Positions 23,138 through 31,767 of a stretch of DNA of 64,000 nt are shown in pieces (position 1 is the first letter of the stretch; every line of letters starts with the position of its first letter). The notes below the pieces were generated by a model. The model saw nothing but the letters and a program-made list of their open reading frames with translations, was not told the origin of the DNA and did not search any database. This DNA is from an uncultured Oscillospiraceae bacterium (GTDB taxonomy: Bacteria > Bacillota > Clostridia > Oscillospirales > Oscillospiraceae): assembly GCA_934646005.1 (NCBI GenBank), contig CAKUED010000003.1:62001-126000 (forward strand), in the 5' to 3' direction. The position numbers and the translations under genes are program-made.

Positions 23138-25063
23138 ATGATCCACGGTTTTATCAGAGCCTGCGCTGTTTCGCCCGCGCTGCGCGTGGCAGACTGCGCC
23201 TATAACGCCCGGATGACCATTGAGGCGATGCAGCGCGCGGCAAAGAGCGGCGTGCAGCTTGCCGTATTCCCGGAGCTGGGGCTGACGGGCTACACCTGCG
23301 GCGACCTGTTTTTGCAGCAGCCGCTGCAAAAAGCCGCCGAGGCGGCGCTGTGCGACATTCTGGATGCCAGCCGTGAGCTGGAGCTTGTCGCGCTCGTCGG
23401 GCTGCCCGTTGCCGTCTCCGGCAAGCTCTATAACTGCGCCGCCGTCGTCTGCCGCGGGCAGCTTCTGGGGCTCGTACCCAAGACGCACATCCCGAACTAC
23501 GGCGAATTTTACGAGCGCCGCCACTTCTCCCCCGCGCCGCGCGTCACGCAGAGCGTGCCGTTTGCTGGTCAGACCGCGCCGCTTGGCACAAAGCTGCTGT
23601 TCCGCTGTGCGTCCATGCCCGCCTTTACGCTCGCGGTCGAAATTTGCGAGGATCTCTGGGCGCCGCTGCCGCCGAGCACGGCGCACGCCCTCGCGGGCGC
23701 GACCGTGATCGCAAACCTCTCCGCCAGCGACGAGACCGTCGGCAAGGCAGACTACCGCCGCGCGCTCGTCAGCCAGCAGTCGGCGCGGCTGCTGTGCGCG
23801 TACCTCTACGCCGACGCCGGGCACGGCGAATCGACCACCGACATGGTCTTTGCCGCGCACGACCTCATCTGCGAAAACGGCGCGCTGCTCGCCGAAAGCA
23901 AGCCCTTTGCCTGCGGCTACGCCTGCACGGAGCTGGACCTTGAGCGGATGCTCGCCGAGCGCTGCCGCAACACGACCTTTGAGCCGCTGGATGACCGCGA
24001 GTATTGGGTGGTCGATTTTGACCTCCCGCTGCGCCGCCTCAAGCTCACCCGCCCCGTCTCGCCCACGCCGTTCGTCCCCGCGGACGACGCCGCGCGCGCC
24101 GAGCGCTGCGAGCTGATTTTGGAAATGCAGGCGGACGGGCTTGCCAAGCGCATCGAGCACGCGCACGCCAAAACTGCCGTCATCGGCATCTCCGGCGGTC
24201 TTGATAGCTGCCTTGCGCTGCTCGTCGCGGTGCGCGCGATGAAGCGGCTGGCGCGCCCGATGACCGACATTCTCGCCGCCACCATGCCGTGCTTCGGCAC
24301 GACACACCGCACGCGCTCCAACGCGCAGCTCCTGTGCGAGCTGCTGGGCGTACAGTTCTGCGAGATTCCCATCGCCAATACCGTCCGCAGCCACTTTGCC
24401 GACATCGGGCAGAGTGAGGACGTGCACGACGTAACGTATGAAAACGGTCAGGCGCGCGTGCGCACGCTCACGCTCATGGACCTTGCCAACCGCACGGGCG
24501 GCATCGTCGTCGGCACGGGCGACCTCAGTGAGCTCGCCCTCGGCTGGGCGACCTACAACGGCGACCATATGAGTATGTACGGCGTCAACGCCGGTGTTCC
24601 CAAAACGCTCGTGCGCCACATCGTCCGCTACGAGGCGGAGAGCGCCGCGTCGGAGGAACTGAGCGCCGTCCTCCTCGACATTCTCGCCACGCCCGTCAGC
24701 CCGGAGCTTCTGCCGGCGGATGAAAACGGCGAGATTGCACAGCAGACCGAGTCGCTCGTCGGACCGTATGAGCTGCACGATTTTTATCTCTACTATGTTC
24801 TGCGCTTCGGCTTCTCCCCGGCAAAAATTTACCGTCTGGCGCAGCGCGCGCTGTCGGAGCGCTATTCCAATGAAGTGCTCCTGCACTGGCTCAAAAATTT
24901 CTACCGCCGCTTCTTCCAGCAGCAGTTCAAGCGGAGCTGCCTGCCGGACGGACCGAAGGTCGGCTCGGTCACGCTCTCGCCGCGCGGCGACTGGCGGATG
25001 CCGAGCGACGCGTGCGCGTCCGCATGGCAGGCGGAGCTGGACACGCTGAGCGCGGAAGGCTAA
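23138..25063 (+). CDS. nadE: Glutamine-dependent NAD(+) synthase
   Basis: 641 residues, the size of bifunctional glutamine-dependent NAD synthetase. N-terminal nitrilase-type amidase supplies ammonia: Glu near 45 (FPELGLTGY), Lys near 115 (VPKTHIPNYGEFYE), Cys near 170 (VEICEDLW). C-terminal synthetase has the P-loop GISGGLDSCLAL near 350 and GTGDLSELALGWATYNGDH. It converts nicotinate adenine dinucleotide to NAD with ATP and glutamine. The first ATG compatible with GGGAAGGA is at 23138; the open frame further upstream runs through the promoter. darA follows 22 bp downstream in the same direction. Confidence 0.95.
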   Translation: MIHGFIRACAVSPALRVADCAYNARMTIEAMQRAAKSGVQLAVFPELGLTGYTCGDLFLQQPLQKAAEAALCDILDASRELELVALVGLPVAVSGKLYNCAAVVCRGQLLGLVPKTHIPNYGEFYERRHFSPAPRVTQSVPFAGQTAPLGTKLLFRCASMPAFTLAVEICEDLWAPLPPSTAHALAGATVIANLSASDETVGKADYRRALVSQQSARLLCAYLYADAGHGESTTDMVFAAHDLICENGALLAESKPFACGYACTELDLERMLAERCRNTTFEPLDDREYWVVDFDLPLRRLKLTRPVSPTPFVPADDAARAERCELILEMQADGLAKRIEHAHAKTAVIGISGGLDSCLALLVAVRAMKRLARPMTDILAATMPCFGTTHRTRSNAQLLCELLGVQFCEIPIANTVRSHFADIGQSEDVHDVTYENGQARVRTLTLMDLANRTGGIVVGTGDLSELALGWATYNGDHMSMYGVNAGVPKTLVRHIVRYEAESAASEELSAVLLDILATPVSPELLPADENGEIAQQTESLVGPYELHDFYLYYVLRFGFSPAKIYRLAQRALSERYSNEVLLHWLKNFYRRFFQQQFKRSCLPDGPKVGSVTLSPRGDWRMPSDACASAWQAELDTLSAEG

Positions 25064-25085
25064 TAGATTTTAAGGAGGATTTATT

Positions 25086-25421
25086 ATGCAGCTTCCCTGT
25101 GAAAAAATGATCATCGCCGTTCTCTCCGGCGACGACGAGGCGGAGGTCGTCCGCGACCTCACCGAAAACGGTTATTACGTCACCGTTCTCAACTCCACCG
25201 GCGGTTTTCTCAAGCGCAAGAGCGTCACGCTGATGATCGGCGTGACAAAAGACCGCCTGCCCGCCGCGATCGAGCTTTTAAAGCAGCACGGCGGCGTGCG
25301 CAGCGAGACGGCGTTCATCCCCATGCCGGTCGAGAGCGGTCTGCCGCCCCAGCCTGTAAACGTTCAGGTCGGCGGCATCGTCGTGTTCGTCCTCGATGTC
25401 GATGCCTGCGAAAAATTCTGA
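25086..25421 (+). CDS. darA: Cyclic-di-AMP receptor, PII-like (DarA/PstA family)
   Basis: 111 residues. The family pattern is clear: KMIIAVLSGDDEAEVV at the N-terminus, the TGGFLKRKSVTLMIGV block, and C-terminal VNVQVGGIVVFVLDVDACEKF-like ending (here split by short loops). DarA is a trimeric PII-like protein that binds c-di-AMP; its downstream target is not settled in most species. AGGAGG precedes the ATG. It probably shares the nadE transcript and is followed by a bidirectional terminator. Confidence 0.9.
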   Translation: MQLPCEKMIIAVLSGDDEAEVVRDLTENGYYVTVLNSTGGFLKRKSVTLMIGVTKDRLPAAIELLKQHGGVRSETAFIPMPVESGLPPQPVNVQVGGIVVFVLDVDACEKF

Positions 25422-25441
25422 CCCCGGCAGTATCCCGAAAT

Positions 25442-25483
25442 AAAGCGCGGCGGCTGCGAGTTTTCGCAGCCGCCGCGCTTTTT
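25442..25483. terminator. Bidirectional terminator between darA and aminotransferase
   Basis: 18-bp perfect stem with arms AAAGCGCGGCGGCTGCGA and TCGCAGCCGCCGCGCTTT around a 4-base loop, followed by TTTTTG on the plus strand. It lies between convergent genes. Confidence 0.92.
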
Positions 25484-25498
25484 GAGAGAGGAATATGA

Positions 25499-26593
25499 TC
25501 AGATCTTCGATTCCTGAATGGTCTTGATGATCAGCGGGGTGAATTTGTCCATCAGCACCTTTGTGCCGATGGTGATGCGCAGGTGCTTTTCCTCGTTGCC
25601 GGTGAAAATGCGGATGAGGTAGCCTTCCTTTTCCACGACCGCCTTGATGCGCTCCACGTCGTAGCCGACGAGCTTGATGTACACAAAGTTTGCGTCGGAC
25701 TCATACGCCAGAATGCCGGGCAGCGCGTTGAGCTGCGCGGAGAAATCCTCGCGCGTTGTCAGCAGCTCCGCTGTCACGCGGTTGTAATATTCGGTATCGT
25801 TCAGCGCGGCGATCGCCATGCGTTTATTGATGTGCGGCAGGCGGTGCAGCGGCAGGTCGAGGAACAGCACGTCCTTCAGCCGCCTGGAGCAGAAGCCGTA
25901 GCCGATGCGCAGGTTCGCAAGCCCGTAATACTTGGAGAACGTGCGGGAGAAGACCACGTTGTCATACGTCTCGATGATGCGGCGCACGTCCAGCGTATAC
26001 GGCGCAAAGCCGAGATACGCTTCGTCCACCAGCACCAGCGTGTCCGGCAGCGCGCGCAGGATGCGCTCGATGTCCTCGTCCGCCATCTTGTTGCCGGTGG
26101 GCATGGCGGGCGTGGTGATGAACAGCAGCTTCGGATGGTGCTCCTTCGCCAGCCGCAAAATCGCCTCCACATCATGCGCGCACTTGCGCTCGCCCTCCAG
26201 AATGGGATAGCGCACCACGTTCAAAAACTTGTAGTTCGCCAGACCCGTGTAGTAGCTCCAGCCCGGATCGGGCATGAGCACGGTATCGCCGCGCTTGGTG
26301 AAAATGCTCAGGATCGACTTGATGTTCTCCGCCGAGCCGTTGTTCACAAACAGGTTTTCCGCCGGGATGCCGGTGTGCTGCGCCAGCGCGTCGATCAGCT
26401 CGTCGTGCTCGTTCGACTCGTAGAGGTACAGGTCCTCCATCGTCAGCTCCTTCAGCGTGTCCAGGCACTTCGGCGACGGACCGTAAAGGTTCTCATTATA
26501 ATGTAAGCGCCCGGTCGTCTGCTCGGTCGGCACGCCCGCGTAGCGGCTGATGCCGCTATAATCGTCAAAAAGCGGATGTTTCTGTTCCATCAT
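25499..26593 (-). CDS. PLP-dependent aminotransferase, HisC-like (class I/II)
   Basis: 364 residues. Conserved blocks: LHYNENLYGPSP (substrate/phosphate loop as in histidinol-phosphate aminotransferase), NNGSAENIKSIL, VLVDEAYLGFAP, the PLP lysine near residue 220 in SRTFSKYYGLANLRIGYG, and a C-terminal LRITIGT arginine. This is the HisC/CobD subfamily. It stands alone rather than in a his operon, so it could act on histidinol phosphate, aromatic amino acids or another amino donor pair. Start at 26593 or the next codon (26590). Confidence 0.88.
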   Translation of the reverse strand: MMEQKHPLFDDYSGISRYAGVPTEQTTGRLHYNENLYGPSPKCLDTLKELTMEDLYLYESNEHDELIDALAQHTGIPAENLFVNNGSAENIKSILSIFTKRGDTVLMPDPGWSYYTGLANYKFLNVVRYPILEGERKCAHDVEAILRLAKEHHPKLLFITTPAMPTGNKMADEDIERILRALPDTLVLVDEAYLGFAPYTLDVRRIIETYDNVVFSRTFSKYYGLANLRIGYGFCSRRLKDVLFLDLPLHRLPHINKRMAIAALNDTEYYNRVTAELLTTREDFSAQLNALPGILAYESDANFVYIKLVGYDVERIKAVVEKEGYLIRIFTGNEEKHLRITIGTKVLMDKFTPLIIKTIQESKI

Positions 26594-26664
26594 TCTGTCC
26601 CTTTCCTGATAAATATCCTGTGTTTTAGGCGGCGCCCGCCCGGTTCTCCCTGAATCACGTTTTC

Positions 26665-26693
26665 ATGATAACACTAAAATGACCGACTGTCAA
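26665..26693 (-). promoter_or_regulatory. Aminotransferase promoter
   Basis: Minus strand TTGACA (26688-26693) and TATCAT (26665-26670), spacer exactly 17, about 70 bp before the start codon. The 390-bp divergent gap 26594-26984 holds this promoter and the PTS promoter; the middle (26700-26880) shows nothing I can name. Confidence 0.8.
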
Positions 26694-26887
26694 GCAAAAT
26701 TCAGTCATTCATTCATTTTATATCCCGTATGCGGCGGTTTATTCTGCGTTTCATCGCAAATATCGCGCATTTCTGCACATTTTCGCCAGGAGTGGCTTGC
26801 GTATTCCGTCAGATTTTACAAAATCGTTCACGCGAATCTGGATAATCCGCCAAATGTTAAACGTAAACACGCAAATCATCAAAAAAT

Positions 26888-26928
26888 GATTGACTACGTG
26901 AAATTTCCGGCGTATAATTTAGTCAATC
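26888..26928 (+). promoter_or_regulatory. PTS operon promoter with flanking dyad
   Basis: TTGACT (26890-26895) and TATAAT (26913-26918), spacer 17. A perfect 9-base inverted pair GATTGACTA / TAGTCAATC (26888-26896, 26920-26928) brackets the whole core promoter, which suggests a repressor operator; the DeoR protein at 31768 is the natural candidate. Confidence 0.8.
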
Positions 26929-26984
26929 TTTCAATCAAATGCGCCATAACTGGCGGTTTGCCTGCCGGAAGAGGAGGTACTACT

Positions 26985-27425
26985 ATGAAAGTCATCGAAC
27001 CCACGCAAAAACAGGACGGGCTGCTTTCGCTGCTGCTGATCGGGCACGGCGGACTGCCGCTGGGGCTGCTGTCGTCGCTGAAAATGATCTCCGGCGATGA
27101 GCGCAACGTCACCGCGCTCTCGTTTGAGGACGGCGACGATCCCGACGCCTTTGGTGAGCAGATCGCGCACGCGCTGGACGCCGCGCCGGACGGCTGCCTC
27201 GTTCTGATCGATCTGATGGGCGGTACGCCTTTCAATCAGTTCTGCCTCAACCGCCGCGCAGAAAACTGCCAGGCAGTCTGCGGCGTCAATCTCGCCATGC
27301 TCATCGAAGCGGCAAGCGCGCGCGAATACAGCCTTCTGCCGGAGCTTGCGCAGATCGCCGCCGAAGCGGGTCAGATTGGCATCGTAGACGTCATGAAGCG
27401 TTTGGCTGAAAAACGGAAATCCTAA
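26985..27425 (+). CDS. PTS mannose-family IIA component
   Basis: 146 residues from the ATG at 26985 (GAGGAGG upstream). Phosphorylated His is His21 in LLIGHGGLPLGLLSSL; LIDLMGGTPFNQ is the other family hallmark. It accepts phosphate from HPr and passes it to IIB. In E. coli IIA and IIB are fused; here IIA is separate and IIC-IID are fused instead. First gene of the PTS operon. Confidence 0.93.
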   Translation: MKVIEPTQKQDGLLSLLLIGHGGLPLGLLSSLKMISGDERNVTALSFEDGDDPDAFGEQIAHALDAAPDGCLVLIDLMGGTPFNQFCLNRRAENCQAVCGVNLAMLIEAASAREYSLLPELAQIAAEAGQIGIVDVMKRLAEKRKS

Positions 27426-27490
27426 TTGCCAAGCAAAAAACAAGGCAGCGCCGCGCGCGGGGCTGCCAAAAAGAAAAGGAGAGAAAAAAG

Positions 27491-29083
27491 ATGACACTTT
27501 TGCAAGCGATCCTTCTGGGCGGCATCTACTGGCTCAGCTATTGCGGCTTCGGCTGTCATTCGCTGAACCTGCTGGTGCTCCAGCCGCTGCCGGTCTCCGT
27601 GCTGGTCGGTCTCATCCTCGGCGATGTGCCCACCGCCATGATCATCGGCGCGACCATTCAGCCGATGTACCTCGCGCAGACGCAGGCGGGCTGGGTCATC
27701 ACCAATGACACCGCCGCAGCCGGCATCATCACCGCGTCCGTCGCCATTACGGGCGGTCTGAACGTGGAGAGCGCCATGACCGTCGCCGTGGCGGTCGGCA
27801 TCGTGATGTGCCAGCTCACCAACGTGCGTATGACCGTCGGCTCGCTGTGGAATCAGCTCACCGACAAGTACATCGCCAAGCGCCAGTATGATAAGCTGTG
27901 GCTGTCTACAGTCATATTCCCGAGCCTGTTCAAAATTCTGCTCTACTGGGTGCCGATGACGCTCGCGCTCTACTTCGGCGCGGAATCCCTCGGCTTCTTT
28001 ATCAACGGTCTGCCCCAGTGGCTGCAAAACGGTCTGTCCGCCACCGGCAGCCTGATGCCGATCGTCGGTATGTGCGTCGTCGCCTCCGCCATCGGCAAGA
28101 AGGGCTACTTCCCGTTCTTCATCGCCGGCTTCTTTGTCGTTGCGTTCACGGGACTCAGCGGCATCGGCGTGGCGCTGCTGGCAGTGTTCATCGCCTACTT
28201 CGAGTTCCGCTGCACCAATAAGGATAATGTTTCCCTTGACTTTGCCTCGATGAAGGGGCAGAATAGTATTGGCAAGCTCACCAAGGGCGACCTCAACCGC
28301 GCCACGATGCGCCTGCTGTACTTCTACACCGCCGGCAACGGCTACGAGCGCTATCAGGCAAACGGCGTCGTCGCCACCATGTTCCCGCTGCTCAAAAAGC
28401 TCTATAAGGGTCAGGACGACGAAATGCAGGCGGCAATGTCTCGTTCCGCCGAACTGTTTAACGCAGAAGACATGACCGCCGCGCTCCCGATCGGCATCGC
28501 CCTCTCCATGGAAGAGCAGAAAGCCGACGGCGCGCCCATCGAAGGCGACATGATCTCCGAGACCAAGGCGGCGCTCTATCCCCCGATGGCAGCCCTCGGC
28601 GATACGCTCAACTGGGCGACCATCGTCCCGATGACGCTTGCCATCCTCTGCCCGTACGCCCTCGGCGGCGCGTGGTGGCCCGGCATTGCCGCCGTCATCA
28701 TCACCACCATCCTGTGTAACTCTCAGGCGTTCATCCTCATGCACTGGGGCTATAACCTCGGCTCGAAGGCGATCAAGCAGCTCGTCTCGTCCGGGATGAT
28801 GGACAAGATCATGTCCTTCTTCACCGTCATGGGTATGTTCGTCATCGGCGGCATGACCTCCAGTCTGGTCCATGTCTCCACCCCGCTGACCATCACGGCG
28901 GGCGACGCGGTGTTCGGCATTCAGGCGGACGTGCTCGACGCGATCGTCCCGAATATCCTGACGTTCGCCGCCACCATGATCATCTACCGCATCCTGCGCA
29001 AGAAGAATGTCTCCGTCATCAAGGTCATCCTCGGCGTCGTCGTGGTGGGCGTTGTTCTCGGCGCACTGGGCATTCTCGCGTAA
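27491..29083 (+). CDS. PTS mannose-family IIC-IID fusion permease
   Basis: 530 residues in one uninterrupted frame. Residues 1 to about 245 are a IIC domain (NLLVLQPLPVSVLVGLILGD, IIGATIQPMYL, several membrane helices); residues about 262-530 are a IID domain (LTKGDLNRATMRLLYFY, GNGYERYQANG, hydrophobic C-terminus). These are normally separate proteins (ManY and ManZ). There is no stop, frameshift or internal ribosome site visible at the junction. The permease moves and phosphorylates a hexose-type sugar of the mannose/fructose/sorbose family; the substrate is not deducible. A GC hairpin (27444-27467) separates it from IIA. Confidence 0.9.
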   Translation: MTLLQAILLGGIYWLSYCGFGCHSLNLLVLQPLPVSVLVGLILGDVPTAMIIGATIQPMYLAQTQAGWVITNDTAAAGIITASVAITGGLNVESAMTVAVAVGIVMCQLTNVRMTVGSLWNQLTDKYIAKRQYDKLWLSTVIFPSLFKILLYWVPMTLALYFGAESLGFFINGLPQWLQNGLSATGSLMPIVGMCVVASAIGKKGYFPFFIAGFFVVAFTGLSGIGVALLAVFIAYFEFRCTNKDNVSLDFASMKGQNSIGKLTKGDLNRATMRLLYFYTAGNGYERYQANGVVATMFPLLKKLYKGQDDEMQAAMSRSAELFNAEDMTAALPIGIALSMEEQKADGAPIEGDMISETKAALYPPMAALGDTLNWATIVPMTLAILCPYALGGAWWPGIAAVIITTILCNSQAFILMHWGYNLGSKAIKQLVSSGMMDKIMSFFTVMGMFVIGGMTSSLVHVSTPLTITAGDAVFGIQADVLDAIVPNILTFAATMIIYRILRKKNVSVIKVILGVVVVGVVLGALGILA

Positions 29084-29107
29084 TTTATCATCCCGGGAGG
29101 TTTGACT

Positions 29108-29593
29108 ATGATCTCATTACTTCGTGTTGACAACCGCCTGATCCACGGTCAGGTCGCCACCGGCTGGATCTCCAAGAGCGGTGCGTCCAAGATCGTCGTG
29201 ATCGACGACAAATCCGCCGCAAACGAAATGCTGCGGGACGTGCTGGAGCTCGCAACGCCACCCGGGATCGCGCTGGAGGTCTACTCCGTCGCGCAGGCGG
29301 TGGACGCCTGGAAGCAGGACGAATTTGGCGGCGGCAAGGTGATGGTCATCTTCAAGTCCATCCCCGGCGCGTTTGAGGCGTGGAAAGGCGGCTTTGCCTT
29401 CACCGAGCTTCAGGTCGGCGGCACGGCAAACGGCGCGGACCGCAAGGTCTTTGAGGGCGCGATCTCGCTGAACGCCGAGGAGTATCAGATGCTCCAGCAG
29501 ATGGCTGCCGGCGGCGTGGCGATCACCCTCCAGCAGACGGTCCAGACGCACATCACCAACTGGGCAGATGCTGCCAAGCGCTTCAAATTCTAA
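29108..29593 (+). CDS. PTS mannose/sorbose-family IIB component
   Basis: 161 residues from the ATG at 29108 with GGGAGG 7 bases upstream; a TTG six bases earlier is too near the ribosome site. Active His13 in RVDNRLIHGQVATGW is the family hallmark. It receives phosphate from IIA and donates it to the sugar in IIC-IID. It starts 24 bp after the permease gene. Confidence 0.93.
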   Translation: MISLLRVDNRLIHGQVATGWISKSGASKIVVIDDKSAANEMLRDVLELATPPGIALEVYSVAQAVDAWKQDEFGGGKVMVIFKSIPGAFEAWKGGFAFTELQVGGTANGADRKVFEGAISLNAEEYQMLQQMAAGGVAITLQQTVQTHITNWADAAKRFKF

Positions 29594-29610
29594 CCCGTTC
29601 TCAGTTTATG

Positions 29611-29655
29611 CGGGAGCTGTGTGTCTCCGCACGCGGATGCACACAGCTCCCGTTT
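29611..29655 (+). terminator. Hairpin between IIB and EI genes
   Basis: 13-bp stem CGGGAGCTGTGTG / CACACAGCTCCCG with an inner CCGC/GCGG stem, followed by TTTC. Probably a partial terminator that separates permease-level from EI/HPr-level expression. Confidence 0.65.
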
Positions 29656-29692
29656 CATACGCGCCGCAAACCGGCGCGGCAGGAGGCTCACC

Positions 29693-31411
29693 ATGATCTA
29701 TCAGGGCATTGCCATTTCCCCGGGCGTCGCGGTCGCGCCCGTCTGCCGGTACGTTCCGGCGCAGATGACCGTCACGCAGCAGCACACGGAGGATGCCGCG
29801 CAGGAGCTGCAAGCCTATGAGGCGGCGCTCGCCGCGGCAGCCGCCGCACTGGAAGCCGCCTACGAAACCATGAAAGCCGCATCCGGCGAAAACGCCGCCA
29901 TTTTTGAGGCGCACCTCGAAATTCTGCGCGACATCGCCATGGATGAAGAAATACGGGACGCCATCGCCTGCGGCGATACCGCCGCCTGGGCGGTCGAGTG
30001 CGTCTATTCGCAGTACGCAGACCTCATCGCAGGACTTGACGACGAGCGGATGCGCGAGCGCGCCGCCGATCTGCGGGACGTGAAAAAGCGCCTGCTGGAC
30101 ACGCTGCTCGGAGGCGGCGGCACAACGCTTGCCGACCTGAAAGAGCCGTCCATCGTCGTGGCGCAGGAGCTCATGCCGTCCGACACCGCCGCGCTCGACC
30201 CCAAGATGGTTCGCGCCATCGTGACAGAATTGGGCGGCGCAACGTCGCACTGCGCCATTCTCGCGCGCAGCCTCGGCATTCCCGCCGTCTCCGGCATCGC
30301 GGGGCTGCTGGACGCGTGCCGCAGCGGCGAGCTTGCCGCCGTGGACGCTGCCGCCGGAACGGTCGAATTTTCGCCGGACGCGTCCAGCCTTGCGCAGTAC
30401 GCCGAAAAAGAGCGCGCGTTCCTTGCGCAAAAGGCGCTCACCGCGCAGTATCTCAGCCGCACTCCCTTCTTAAGCGGCGGCACGCGTGTGCTCACCTGCC
30501 TGAACATCGGGTCGAGTACCGACGCGGCGCTGCAATACGCCGAACACAGCGACGGCGTTGGGCTGTTCCGCACGGAATTTCTCTATATGCAGTCCGACAC
30601 GCTCCCCGACGAGCAGGCGCAGTATGAGGCTTACGCCGCCGTGGCAGACCGCTTTGGCGACCGGCAGGTCATCCTGCGCACGCTGGACATCGGCGGCGAT
30701 AAAACGCTTGCCGCCCTCCCGCTGCCGCAGGAGCAGAACCCCTTCCTCGGCGAGCGCGCGCTGCGGCTGTGCTTTGCCCGACCTGAGCTGTTCAAAACGC
30801 AGCTTCGCGCCATTCTGCGCGCCGCCGTGCACGGCAATCTCGCCGTGATGTTCCCGATGGTCGCCAGCCTCGACGATCTTCGCCGCGCGAAAGCGCTGCT
30901 TGCGGAGGCTGCCGAAGAGCTGCGGCAGGCGGGTATCCCCCACCGCGAGGATCTGCCCGTCGGCATCATGATCGAGATCCCCTCCATCGCGCTGATGGCG
31001 GACGCCGCCGCGCGGGAGGTCGATTTTGCCAGCGCCGGCACGAACGACCTGTGCCAGTATCTGCTGGCGGCGGATCGCATGAACCCCGCCGTCGCGCCGT
31101 ATTATCAGTCGTTCCACCCCGCCATGTTCCGTCTGCTCGACGGCGCGGCACGCGCATTTACCACCCCCGGAAAGACGCTCAGCGTCTGCGGCGAAATGGG
31201 CGGCGACCCCGCCGCCGTGCTGGGGCTTCTGAGCCTCGGCATCCGCAAATTCAGCATGAACGCCTCGTCCCTCGCCGCCGTCAAACGCGCCGTACTGCTC
31301 ACGGACGAAGCGTCGCTTCCCGACCTGCGCGAGCGCCTGCTCGCCTGCACCGATGCACAGAGCGCCGAGGCGCTCCTGCGCGCCCAGCTTGAAAATTTGA
31401 AGGAGAAGTAA
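29693..31411 (+). CDS. ptsI: PTS enzyme I (phosphoenolpyruvate-protein phosphotransferase)
   Basis: 572 residues, normal EI length. His186 in GGATSHCAILARSLGIP is the phosphohistidine; the PEP-binding barrel has GLFRTEFLYM, LDIGGDK, MIEIPSIALMADA and GTNDLCQYLLAADR. It moves phosphate from PEP to HPr. The start at 29693 has AGGAGG upstream; in-frame codons before it lie in the hairpin. It is unusual but not unique for general PTS enzymes to lie within one sugar-specific operon. Confidence 0.95.
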   Translation: MIYQGIAISPGVAVAPVCRYVPAQMTVTQQHTEDAAQELQAYEAALAAAAAALEAAYETMKAASGENAAIFEAHLEILRDIAMDEEIRDAIACGDTAAWAVECVYSQYADLIAGLDDERMRERAADLRDVKKRLLDTLLGGGGTTLADLKEPSIVVAQELMPSDTAALDPKMVRAIVTELGGATSHCAILARSLGIPAVSGIAGLLDACRSGELAAVDAAAGTVEFSPDASSLAQYAEKERAFLAQKALTAQYLSRTPFLSGGTRVLTCLNIGSSTDAALQYAEHSDGVGLFRTEFLYMQSDTLPDEQAQYEAYAAVADRFGDRQVILRTLDIGGDKTLAALPLPQEQNPFLGERALRLCFARPELFKTQLRAILRAAVHGNLAVMFPMVASLDDLRRAKALLAEAAEELRQAGIPHREDLPVGIMIEIPSIALMADAAAREVDFASAGTNDLCQYLLAADRMNPAVAPYYQSFHPAMFRLLDGAARAFTTPGKTLSVCGEMGGDPAAVLGLLSLGIRKFSMNASSLAAVKRAVLLTDEASLPDLRERLLACTDAQSAEALLRAQLENLKEK

Positions 31412-31414
31412 AAA

Positions 31415-31687
31415 ATGCTCACCAGAGAAGTGCTCATCAACAACCCGTCCGGGCTGCACGCCCGCCCCGCTTCCGACTTTGTCAAAGCCGCCGGGCAGTT
31501 CCATTGCCGCATCCAGCTTCGCAAATGCGAAGAAGGCGCGCGCCCCGTCAACGCCAAATCCATCGTCATGATCCTCTCGCAGGGGCTCGTCCAGGGCACG
31601 CGCGCAGAGCTCATCGCCGACGGCGAGGACGAAGCCGCCGCGCTGGACGCCCTCACCGCGCTCATCGAAAGCGGCTTCGGCGAGTAA
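31415..31687 (+). CDS. ptsH: Phosphocarrier protein HPr
   Basis: 90 residues. His15 in SGLHARPAS is the EI target. NAKSIVMILSQG keeps the serine (Ser49) equivalent to the HPr kinase target Ser46, so catabolite regulation through CcpA is plausible. It starts 3 bp after ptsI. Confidence 0.95.
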   Translation: MLTREVLINNPSGLHARPASDFVKAAGQFHCRIQLRKCEEGARPVNAKSIVMILSQGLVQGTRAELIADGEDEAAALDALTALIESGFGE

Positions 31688-31705
31688 CTGTTTTTCCAAA
31701 AACGG

Positions 31706-31734
31706 TTGCAAATCCCGCCATTTTTGGCTATCAT
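31706..31734 (+). promoter_or_regulatory. Promoter of the DeoR gene
   Basis: TTGCAA and TATCAT with a 17-base spacer, 33 bp before the ATG at 31768. Confidence 0.65.
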
Positions 31735-31767
31735 ACGTATAGTACATGATGAAATCGGAGCGGCAGT

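Noticed and set aside
22349..24886. 845-codon minus-strand open frame opposite the methyltransferase and nadE.
   Set aside because: Shadow of high-GC coding; the plus strand has clear NAD synthetase and methyltransferase motifs, and the minus frame is low-complexity His/Arg/Gln-rich.
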